Shown: one piece after another, positions 9,842 through 17,066 of the stretch
How the letters are laid out: each line of letters begins with the position of its first letter
Position numbering within the stretch: the stretch's first letter is position 1
Program-made: the position numbers and the translations under genes
Notes under the pieces: model-generated
The model's input: only the letters and a program-made list of their open reading frames with translations
The model's database searches: none
Told to the model about the DNA's origin: nothing
Source of the DNA: UMGS1387 sp045540015
GTDB taxonomy: Bacteria; Bacillota; Clostridia; Oscillospirales; CAG-382
Direction: 5' to 3'
DNA length: 64,000 nt
NCBI GenBank assembly: GCA_045540015.1
Contig: JAZQGP010000052.1
Location: 124,001-188,000 of the forward strand

Positions 9842-12253
9842 ATGAAATATGATTTTAAAGCAATTGAAGGAAAATGGCAAAAAAAATGGGAGGATGCCGG
9901 TGCTTTTCATGTGAAAACTGACACATCAAAACCTAAGTTCTATGCACTCGTTGAGTTTCCCTACCCTTCAGGACAGGGCCTTCACGTAGGTCATCCCCGT
10001 TCGTATACAGCACTTGACATTGTTTCAAGAAAGAAAAGAATGCAGGGCTACAATGTTCTCTATCCTATGGGCTGGGACGCTTTTGGTCTGCCTACGGAAA
10101 ATTTTGCGATAAAGAACAAAATCCACCCGAAGATCGTTACCGAAAACAACGTCGCTCGCTTTAAAAGCCAGCTTCAGTCTCTTGGTCTTTCTTTTGACTG
10201 GTCGAGAGAAATAAACACAACCGATGAAAAATACTACAAATGGACTCAGTGGATATTCCTTCAGCTCTTCAAGAAGGGACTTGCATACAAGTCGCAGATG
10301 GCCGTTAACTGGTGTACCTCATGTAAGTGCGTTCTCGCAAACGAGGAAGTTGTAAACGGCGTGTGCGAGCGTTGCGGCAGCGAAGTTGTGCGCCGTGAAA
10401 AGAGCCAATGGATGCTCAAAATCACAGAATACGCGCAGCGTCTCATCGATGACCTTGACACAGTTGACTTTATCGACAGAGTAAAGGTCCAGCAGACAAA
10501 CTGGATAGGTCGTTCCGAAGGTGCCGAGGTTGACTTTGACACAACAAGCGGCGACAAGCTCACGGTTTATACAACTCGTCCCGACACACTTTTCGGTGCA
10601 ACCTACATGGTTATATCACCTGAGCACCCCATTATTGAAAAATGGGCATGCAAGATTGAAAACCTCGCAGATATAAAAGCATATCAACAGGAAGCTGCAA
10701 AAAAGAGCGATTTCGAAAGAACTGAACTTGCAGACAAAAAGGAAAAGACAGGTGTTGAAATCAAGGGAATCCGTGCAATCAATCCCGTAAACGGCAGAGA
10801 AATCCCGATTTATATTTCCGACTATGTACTTATTACCTACGGAACCGGTGCAATCATGGCTGTTCCTGCACATGACACACGCGACTGGGATTTTGCAAAG
10901 AAATTCAATCTTCCCATAATCGAAGTTGTTGCAGGCGGTAACGTTCAGGAAGAAGCATTTACAGACGTTGCTACGGGAACACTTGTTAACTCCGATTTCC
11001 TTAACGGTCTTGAGGTTGCTGATGCCAAGAATAAAATTATTGAATGGCTGAGTGAAAACAGCAAAGGACATAAAAAAGTAAATTACAAGCTCCGCGACTG
11101 GGTCTTCTCAAGACAGCGTTACTGGGGCGAGCCTATTCCGCTTATCAACTGCGAAAAGTGCGGATGGGTTGCTATTCCCGAGGACCAGCTTCCTCTTACA
11201 CTTCCCGAGGTTGATTCATACGAACCCGGAGCCGATGGTGAAAGCCCTCTTGCATCGCTTGATTCTTGGGTTAACTGCACATGTCCCCAGTGTGGCGGTA
11301 AAGCAAAAAGAGAAACAGACACTATGCCTCAGTGGGCTGGCTCATCCTGGTACTTCCTGCGTTACTGCGATCCTTGTAACGAAGAAGCTCTTGCTTCAAA
11401 GGAAGCACTTAACTACTGGATGCCGGTTGACTGGTATAACGGCGGCATGGAGCATACAACCCTTCACCTGCTCTACTCTAGATTCTGGGCTAAATTCCTT
11501 CACGACATCGGCATTCTCGAAAAGCCTGAACCCTACAACAAGCGTACCTCTCACGGTATGATTCTCGGTGAAAACGGCGAAAAAATGTCAAAGTCCCGCG
11601 GAAATGTTGTAAATCCCGATGATATCATAAACGAATACGGCGCTGATACTCTCAGAATGTACGAGATGTTCATCGGCGACTTTGAAAAGGCTGCACCTTG
11701 GTCGAGCCAGAGTATTAAGGGTTGTAAGAGATTCCTTGAAAGATTTGCTGCAATGTGCGACATGGCAAAGGGTACAGGTGTTACTGCTTCTCTTGAAAGC
11801 TCGTTCCACAAGACAATCAAAAAGGTTACTCTTGATATTGACGAACTCAAACACAACACAGCAATCGCTGCAATGATGTCTCTTGTAAATGAAATTTACG
11901 AAGCAGGCACACTGACACTTGATGAGCTTGCAGTATTTACACGTCTTCTTTCTCCTTTTGCACCACACCTTGCAGAAGAAATATGGAGTGAGGTTCTCCA
12001 CAAGGACGGATTTGTTTCACTTGAAAAGTGGCCTGAATATGATGAGGCAAAAACTGTTGATTCCACTGTTGAAGTGGCAATTCAGATAAGCGGCAAGTTT
12101 AAAGGTACAATGACATTTGAAGCAGGAATTTCAAAAGAGTCTGCTATAGAAGCAGTTAAAAACGATGAAAAGTTCGGAAAACTCCTTGAAGGCAAAACTA
12201 TCATCAAGGAAATCTTTGTTCCCGATAAGCTTGTCAATATTGTTGCAAAATAA
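9842..12253 (+). CDS. leuS: Leucyl-tRNA synthetase
   Basis: Class I leucyl-tRNA synthetase (803 aa). The HIGH-type motif is in PYPSGQGLHVGHPRSYT (about residues 40-56). The CP1 editing domain (about 225-420) includes TTRPDTLFGATY and the GTGAIMAVPAHDTRD threonine/aspartate editing site. KMSKS is in EKMSKSRGNVV (about 580). Zinc-type cysteine pairs occur at CTSCKC...CERCG and NCEKCGW...CPQCGG. The C-terminal anticodon-binding and C-terminal domains are present. No T-box leader precedes it; rsfS ends only 29 bases upstream. The window also encodes a tRNA-Leu at 52504-52589. Confidence 0.98.
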   Translation: MKYDFKAIEGKWQKKWEDAGAFHVKTDTSKPKFYALVEFPYPSGQGLHVGHPRSYTALDIVSRKKRMQGYNVLYPMGWDAFGLPTENFAIKNKIHPKIVTENNVARFKSQLQSLGLSFDWSREINTTDEKYYKWTQWIFLQLFKKGLAYKSQMAVNWCTSCKCVLANEEVVNGVCERCGSEVVRREKSQWMLKITEYAQRLIDDLDTVDFIDRVKVQQTNWIGRSEGAEVDFDTTSGDKLTVYTTRPDTLFGATYMVISPEHPIIEKWACKIENLADIKAYQQEAAKKSDFERTELADKKEKTGVEIKGIRAINPVNGREIPIYISDYVLITYGTGAIMAVPAHDTRDWDFAKKFNLPIIEVVAGGNVQEEAFTDVATGTLVNSDFLNGLEVADAKNKIIEWLSENSKGHKKVNYKLRDWVFSRQRYWGEPIPLINCEKCGWVAIPEDQLPLTLPEVDSYEPGADGESPLASLDSWVNCTCPQCGGKAKRETDTMPQWAGSSWYFLRYCDPCNEEALASKEALNYWMPVDWYNGGMEHTTLHLLYSRFWAKFLHDIGILEKPEPYNKRTSHGMILGENGEKMSKSRGNVVNPDDIINEYGADTLRMYEMFIGDFEKAAPWSSQSIKGCKRFLERFAAMCDMAKGTGVTASLESSFHKTIKKVTLDIDELKHNTAIAAMMSLVNEIYEAGTLTLDELAVFTRLLSPFAPHLAEEIWSEVLHKDGFVSLEKWPEYDEAKTVDSTVEVAIQISGKFKGTMTFEAGISKESAIEAVKNDEKFGKLLEGKTIIKEIFVPDKLVNIVAK

Positions 12254-12316
12254 TTATACTTCAATAATTTTATCAAGTATTTTAACGACAAGTTCACACA
12301 ATTATTTGCATAACTA

Positions 12317-12345
12317 TTGACATACACCATATTTTCATGTATAAT
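12317..12345 (+). promoter_or_regulatory. Sigma-A promoter for rpsU
   Basis: TTGACA at 12317-12322 and TATAAT at 12340-12345 are separated by exactly 17 bases, a perfect match to the vegetative consensus. It lies 52 bases before the rpsU ATG. Confidence 0.85.
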
Positions 12346-12397
12346 AGCTTATGGTAAAAAAAATTCTCTTTGCCAAAAGCGGAGGGAGGGGAAATAA

Positions 12398-12574
12398 ATG
12401 GCAGAAATTAAAATCAAGGATAATGAATCTCTTGACAGTGCACTTCGCAGATTTAAAAGACAGTGTGCTAGAAGCGGTGTACTCACTGAGCTCCGCAAGA
12501 GAGAGCATTACGAAAAACCCAGTGTAAAGCGTAAGAAGAAATCCGAAGCTGCTCGTAAGCGCAAGTTTAAGTAA
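12398..12574 (+). CDS. rpsU: 30S ribosomal protein S21
   Basis: A 58-residue basic protein: it begins MAEIKIKDNESLDSALRRFKR and ends in the lysine/arginine-rich tail AARKRKFK. Length and sequence are those of bacterial S21 (bS21), a small-subunit protein involved in initiation. It has a very strong ribosome site (GGAGGGAGGGG at 12381-12391), its own consensus promoter, and a terminator directly downstream, so it is a monocistronic, probably highly expressed gene. Confidence 0.97.
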   Translation: MAEIKIKDNESLDSALRRFKRQCARSGVLTELRKREHYEKPSVKRKKKSEAARKRKFK

Positions 12575-12608
12575 TTCTTCGTATTTACAAAGCAAAACTA
12601 ATAAAGAG

Positions 12609-12635
12609 GACGGTTCGTTTGAACCGTCTTTTTTT
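12609..12635 (+). terminator. Rho-independent terminator after rpsU
   Basis: Perfect 8-bp stem GACGGTTC / GAACCGTC with a GTTT loop, followed by a run of seven T. It also sits directly beyond the stop of the convergent AraC gene. Confidence 0.92.
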
Positions 12636-12636
12636 G

Positions 12637-13383
12637 TCATTTTTCAATGTACTTCCCTGTTGTCATACCTGTGTATTTTTTAAATACTGTATAGAAGTAT
12701 TTAACATCATTGAAACCGCACTGAAATGCTACTTCTTCCCTTGTATATATTCCGCTCTCAAGTAATACTTTTGCCCTATCAATTCGTTTTTTATTGACAT
12801 AGACCACAGGCGTAACAGAAAAGTTCTCTTTAAATAATTTATTAAAGTATATGCGGCTTATGGCCGCTTTTATACATGCAGTTTCAAAGGATAATTGGTT
12901 ATTATACAAATTCTGTTCAATGTATTCAACTGCCGGTAATAACCGTTCATTAATACCACTGTCTTTTACTGTCAGTATATCAGACAACCCCAAAATCTTA
13001 TATAGTTTTGACATACAAAGATAACTGTAATTGTATATTCTACTTGAACATAATTCATATGCATCTGAAAACATATTACACATTTCGTTAGGATCAGAGG
13101 GTTTGAATATACGGATTTCTTTTGGGACATTACTGTTGGTTTCAAGATGAAAGCATACCACTTCTTCTGAGATACAACTTTGACTATAGCTTGCATGCGC
13201 CGGTACAAACAGCACATCACCTTTTTCTACCTTATATACGTTATTATTATAATAAAACAAACTTTCACCAAACAGTCTGCAACTTAAGACGAAGCATTCT
13301 TTATTCTCTGTGTTTATAACAGTATTTGTCCTTGAGAGCCGTGTTATATCAATTATTTTAACTTCAGGCAGCGATGTTTTCAT
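12637..13383 (-). CDS. AraC-family transcriptional regulator (mannoside operon)
   Basis: A 248-aa regulator with an N-terminal cupin-like sensing domain (about 1-130, with the KGDVLFVPAHASYS barrel motif) and a C-terminal AraC double helix-turn-helix (about 150-248, ending in CGFNDVKYFYTVFKKYTGMTTGKY). ATG at 13383 is chosen over an upstream in-frame GTG at 13392 because GGGGAG lies 7-8 bases before the ATG. It is divergent from the RraA–lactonase–SDR–UxuA–GH38 operon across 151 bases and is the obvious candidate to control it; the inducer is probably a sugar or sugar acid (inference). Confidence 0.88.
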   Translation of the reverse strand: MKTSLPEVKIIDITRLSRTNTVINTENKECFVLSCRLFGESLFYYNNNVYKVEKGDVLFVPAHASYSQSCISEEVVCFHLETNSNVPKEIRIFKPSDPNEMCNMFSDAYELCSSRIYNYSYLCMSKLYKILGLSDILTVKDSGINERLLPAVEYIEQNLYNNQLSFETACIKAAISRIYFNKLFKENFSVTPVVYVNKKRIDRAKVLLESGIYTREEVAFQCGFNDVKYFYTVFKKYTGMTTGKYIEK

Positions 13384-13402
13384 GTAGCGCACTCCCCTTT
13401 CA

Positions 13403-13452
13403 ACAATATTGTAATATATATGTATTATTATTTTAGTTTAATATTTTAAACT
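13403..13452. promoter_or_regulatory. Palindromes between AraC regulator and divergent sugar operon
   Basis: Two dyads lie in the 151-bp divergent region: ACAATATTGT at 13403-13412 (perfect 10-mer) and AGTTTAA-TATT-TTAAACT at 13435-13452. The region is very AT-rich, so short dyads can occur by chance; operator function is only inferred from position. I saw no clear -35/-10 pair for either gene here. Confidence 0.35.
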
Positions 13453-13534
13453 TTTTATATACAATCGTGAGTTTTATTTCATGCGTATATATGATAATAT
13501 TGATATACAAACAATTCGTAAGGAGAATAAGCTT

Positions 13535-14443
13535 ATGGACTTCAATGTAAAAAACGAAATTTTAGCAATAACACCACTTTGGAAAGGCGAACGACTCCCG
13601 GACGGCAGACCAAAAGTTGATGAAAAATACTTAAGAGCACTTAAAAACCTTACTCTTGAAGAGGTATGGAAGCCGATTTTTGTCAAAGGATACGAAAGCC
13701 AGTTTGAAGGTAGGCTTCATATATTACATGATGACGGCAGAAAACTTATAGGTCGTGCAGTTACAGCCACCTACTGTCCTTTCCGTCCGGATCTTGACGA
13801 AGTTGTAAAAGAAACGGGAAAACGTGAAAACAGGGTAGGTACATACAATCAATGGGTGATTGACACGCTCGGAGAATACGATGTTCCGGTTATTGACATG
13901 TACGACAAAATATACAAAGGAACATTTCTTGGCGGAAATCTTACTACTGCAATCAAAAACAAGACAAAGAACGAAAACGGCGGTGCTGTTATCTGGGGCG
14001 GAATCAGGGATACAGAGCAAATGAAGAAAATAGACAACACACAGGTATACTTTAGAGGAATAGACCCTACTCCTATTCGTGAGTTTATTATGACAGGCTT
14101 CAACACCATTACAAGAATTGGAAATGCTGTATGTCTGCCGGGAGACGTTGTATTCGGTGCAGGAGGCGGTGTTCTGTTTATACCCTCGCATCTTGTCGAA
14201 GAAGTAGTCGGCGGTGCTGCCAAAACACAGGTTAAAGATATGTTCGGATTTGAAATGATAGCGCAGAACAGATTTACGACAGCGCAAATCGACAGAAACA
14301 CCTGGACAAAGGAAATGCTCGACCTGCTTATGGAATTCATTGAAAATGACAGCAGAGCAGCAGAATACAAAGGACTTGACTGGTCTGTGGAATATGACTA
14401 TGCTATAAACGGTGATCCGAATGACACACAATCAGCTCTTTAA
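13535..14443 (+). CDS. RraA-like family protein (candidate class II pyruvate aldolase)
   Basis: A 302-aa protein of the RraA / 4-hydroxy-4-methyl-2-oxoglutarate aldolase superfamily. The family core is visible: GGNLTTAIKNKTK (from 133), GGAVIWGGIRDT with the catalytic/metal-site Arg158-Asp159 (GxxRD), and the later PGDVVFGAGGGVLFIPSHLV. Members include divalent-metal aldolases that release pyruvate, and the non-enzymatic RNase E inhibitor RraA. ATG 13535 follows AAGGAG at 13520-13525; a longer upstream reading has no ribosome site. It is first in a five-gene operon with an aldonate dehydratase, so an aldolase role on a 2-keto-3-deoxy sugar acid is the favoured inference. It is longer than typical RraA (about 160-230 aa). 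Confidence 0.75.
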   Translation: MDFNVKNEILAITPLWKGERLPDGRPKVDEKYLRALKNLTLEEVWKPIFVKGYESQFEGRLHILHDDGRKLIGRAVTATYCPFRPDLDEVVKETGKRENRVGTYNQWVIDTLGEYDVPVIDMYDKIYKGTFLGGNLTTAIKNKTKNENGGAVIWGGIRDTEQMKKIDNTQVYFRGIDPTPIREFIMTGFNTITRIGNAVCLPGDVVFGAGGGVLFIPSHLVEEVVGGAAKTQVKDMFGFEMIAQNRFTTAQIDRNTWTKEMLDLLMEFIENDSRAAEYKGLDWSVEYDYAINGDPNDTQSAL

Positions 14444-15383
14444 GTTTTATGTTGCATCCTGCGAAAAAGATGGCGGTATATTTCTGTGCGAACACGACGG
14501 ACAAAGTGCAAGAATTGTTGACAAAACAACTGTTGACAGACCTATGTACTTAGCCAAATACAATATGTTTCTGTATGCGGTTTTAAGACAGCCGTTTAAC
14601 GATAACATAAACAGCGGTATTGTTTCATATGTAATCAATAATTCTGACTTTTCACTTTCAAATCAATCGGATATAGTATCAACACGTGGCAACGTAGGCT
14701 GCCACTTATGTGTATCTAATAACAGTGTTTACTGCACAAATTACTCGTCCGGAAACATAATTAGAATTCCCGATAACGTTGTTAACCACAAAGGAAACAG
14801 CGTGAACAGAAAACGACAGGAAATGCCTCATCCTCATTTCATATACAACGGCACAGATGACAGGATATTTGTATGTGACCTTGGCACAGATAAAATATAC
14901 GTGTATGACAAAGATTTGAATCTGATAACTGAAGCTTCAGTTCCAGAAGGACACGGTCCGAGGCATCTTGCTTTCAACAACAACTACGTTTACTGTGTCA
15001 ATGAACTGATGTCAACTGTATCGGTATTCACCTTCAGCAATGACAGTCTTACGCACATACAGACAGTATCCGCATTACCCAACAATTACAAAGACGAAAC
15101 AACTGCTGCAGCTATAAGATTTCATGACGGGTATCTTTACACCTCAAACAGAGGGCATGATTCAATATCGGTTTTTAAACTCGTAGATAACATACCGCGT
15201 CAAATAACAAGTGTATCTACCGGCGGCAAATCTCCAAGAGATTTCAATATCATAGGAAACCATCTCATATGCGCAAACGAAAACAGTAACAACGTCACTT
15301 TCTTTGAACTTACTGACGGAATACCTCAAAAGCTGCAGTATGAACTGGACATCAAAACACCTTTATGTATTACAGGAGTTTAA
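14421..15383 (+). CDS. Lactonase-family beta-propeller protein
   Basis: A 320-aa cytoplasmic protein resembling the seven-bladed 6-phosphogluconolactonase (Pgl/YbhE) family. Typical blade motifs are HPHFIYNG..IFVCDLGTDKIYVYD, GHGPRHLAFNNNYVYCVNELMSTVSVF, and SNRGHDSISVF followed by the GKSPRDFNI..HLICANENSNNVTFF repeat. These enzymes hydrolyse sugar lactones to aldonates. There is no signal peptide. The start is ATG 14421 (GTG 14412 is possible); the 5' end overlaps the RraA-like gene by 23 bases and the stop is one base before the next ATG, so translation is coupled. In context it would open the lactone made by the SDR. Confidence 0.75.
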   Translation: MTHNQLFKFYVASCEKDGGIFLCEHDGQSARIVDKTTVDRPMYLAKYNMFLYAVLRQPFNDNINSGIVSYVINNSDFSLSNQSDIVSTRGNVGCHLCVSNNSVYCTNYSSGNIIRIPDNVVNHKGNSVNRKRQEMPHPHFIYNGTDDRIFVCDLGTDKIYVYDKDLNLITEASVPEGHGPRHLAFNNNYVYCVNELMSTVSVFTFSNDSLTHIQTVSALPNNYKDETTAAAIRFHDGYLYTSNRGHDSISVFKLVDNIPRQITSVSTGGKSPRDFNIIGNHLICANENSNNVTFFELTDGIPQKLQYELDIKTPLCITGV

Positions 15384-15384
15384 C

Positions 15385-16113
15385 ATGAAAAAAGCACTTA
15401 TTACAGGAGCAAGCCGAGGAATAGGTTTTGCTATTGCAAAAAGACTCTCATCAGACGGTTATGAAGTCTTTATAAACTACGTCGGAGACGATGTAAAAGC
15501 AACTGAAGCAAAAAACGAAATAGAAAAAACAGGCGTTATTTGCCACACAGTTAAAGTTGATCTGTGCGAAAAAGACTGTGCAGAAAAACTGTATTCTGCA
15601 ACAGGAGATGTTGATGTACTTGTACTTAATGCTTCAATTCAATGCAGAAATACTTGGAACAGCATTACACTTGAAGAATATGAAGCACAGATGAACTGCA
15701 ACTTCCGTTCTGCCGTTTTCACAATACAAAAGTATGCACCGTTTATGCAGAAAAACAGTTGGGGCAGAATTATTACAATCGGAAGCGTTCAGGAAAGAAA
15801 ACCTCATCCAGATATGCTTGTTTATTCGTCAAGTAAAGCAGCTCTCACGCTTATGGCACAGTCCCTTGCTTTGCAGCTGGCAGAAAGCGGCGTTACCGTA
15901 AATTCTGTAGCACCGGGCGTTATCAACACTGACAGAAACACAAAAGCTCTTTCGGATGTCAAATATGCAAAAACAGTAAAAGCAAAAATTCCTATGAACT
16001 ACTGGGGAGAAGCCGATGACTGTGCAGGAATTATAAGCTTTTTGTGTAAAGATGAAGCAAGATATATTACAGGGCAAAACATCTTTGTTGATGGAGGAAT
16101 GGGCATAAAATGA
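15385..16113 (+). CDS. SDR-family oxidoreductase (candidate sugar 1-dehydrogenase)
   Basis: A classical short-chain dehydrogenase/reductase of 242 aa. The Rossmann glycine motif TGASRGIG is at 7-14; LNAS replaces the usual NNAG; catalytic Ser (TIGSVQ) and Tyr-xxx-Lys (YSSSK) are present, with the PG(V) motif after them (APGVINTD) and the C-terminal YITGQNIFVDGG. It is FabG-like in general shape, so substrate cannot be told from sequence. Between a lactonase and a mannonate dehydratase, either a sugar 1-dehydrogenase or a fructuronate/mannonate oxidoreductase is plausible. AGGAG lies 6-10 bases before the ATG; the stop overlaps the next ATG. Confidence 0.85.
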   Translation: MKKALITGASRGIGFAIAKRLSSDGYEVFINYVGDDVKATEAKNEIEKTGVICHTVKVDLCEKDCAEKLYSATGDVDVLVLNASIQCRNTWNSITLEEYEAQMNCNFRSAVFTIQKYAPFMQKNSWGRIITIGSVQERKPHPDMLVYSSSKAALTLMAQSLALQLAESGVTVNSVAPGVINTDRNTKALSDVKYAKTVKAKIPMNYWGEADDCAGIISFLCKDEARYITGQNIFVDGGMGIK

Positions 16114-17066
16114 TACTGACAGATTACTTCAGAAGCACCAAAGATTTAACATGGGACTACGGACTTCAGTGCGGAGTTACAAAAGGAGTTATACGTTTAC
16201 CCGAAACTGATGATTTTGATATATGTAACGAGAATCACTGGAAACAGGTATACAAGAATTTCACCGATTTCGGTATTACTCCGATAATTGTTGAACCAAT
16301 GCCAAACAGCCTTCATGACCATATAAAGACAGGAGACGAAAAGAAAGACGAAAGCATTGAAAAAGTAATAAGAATGCTTCCGATAATGGAAAAACTGGGT
16401 TTTCAGTCAATCTGCTTTAATTTTATGGCACACGAAGGCTGGACAAGAACCAACAAGAACATAACCGAAAGAGGATGCGCAAAGGTAACAGGCTTTAACA
16501 TTGCAGAATACACCCCAACAGACAAAAGCATCACCGCAGATGAACTCTGGAACAACTACGAATACTTTATTAAAGCTGTAATGCCACATGCCGAGAAACA
16601 CGGTATAAAACTAGCGCTCCACCCTGACGACCCGCCTCTTGAAAAGCTTGGAAATGTTTCAAGAATAATGACGAGCTACAATAACATAAACAGAGCCATT
16701 AACATTGTAAAAAGCGACTGTCTCGGGGTTACAATGTGTCAGGCTTCATATCTTATGATGGGTGAAGATTTATATGATGTAATTCCAAAGCTTCGTGACA
16801 AAATATTCTTCATACACTTCAGAAACACACGAGGTAACAAATATTGCTTCAATGAAACATTTCACGACAACGGCGACATTGACATGGCTAGAATCATGAG
16901 GCTGTATATGTCACTCAGAATTGATGTTCCAATAAGAGTAGACCATGTGCCTACAATGGCAGGAGAAAGCGAAAACAACGGTTATACTGCCCTTGGCAGA
17001 CTATTCGCCATCGGTTATCTTAAAGGAATAATCCAAGGCATAGAAAATGGAGGACGCACATTATGA
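16110..17066 (+). CDS. uxuA: Mannonate dehydratase-like TIM-barrel protein
   Basis: A 318-aa protein of the UxuA family, which dehydrates D-mannonate to 2-keto-3-deoxy-D-gluconate using Mn2+. The residues I associate with metal and catalysis in structurally studied enzymes are all here: His171 in LALHPDDPP, Cys210 (TMCQAS), His236 (IHFRN), the Asp278-His279 pair in RVDHVP, and Tyr292 (GYTALGRLFAIGYLKG). It is somewhat shorter than the usual 350-390 aa, mainly in the first half. Overlaps of four bases at both ends couple it to the SDR and GH38-like genes. No uxaC, uxuB or KDG kinase gene is nearby, which argues against a standard hexuronate operon. Confidence 0.87.
   Translation: MILTDYFRSTKDLTWDYGLQCGVTKGVIRLPETDDFDICNENHWKQVYKNFTDFGITPIIVEPMPNSLHDHIKTGDEKKDESIEKVIRMLPIMEKLGFQSICFNFMAHEGWTRTNKNITERGCAKVTGFNIAEYTPTDKSITADELWNNYEYFIKAVMPHAEKHGIKLALHPDDPPLEKLGNVSRIMTSYNNINRAINIVKSDCLGVTMCQASYLMMGEDLYDVIPKLRDKIFFIHFRNTRGNKYCFNETFHDNGDIDMARIMRLYMSLRIDVPIRVDHVPTMAGESENNGYTALGRLFAIGYLKGIIQGIENGGRTL

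Noticed and set aside
13724..14431. Long minus-strand frame opposite the RraA-like gene
   Set aside because: The plus-strand frame has clear family motifs and a good ribosome site; the antisense frame has neither.
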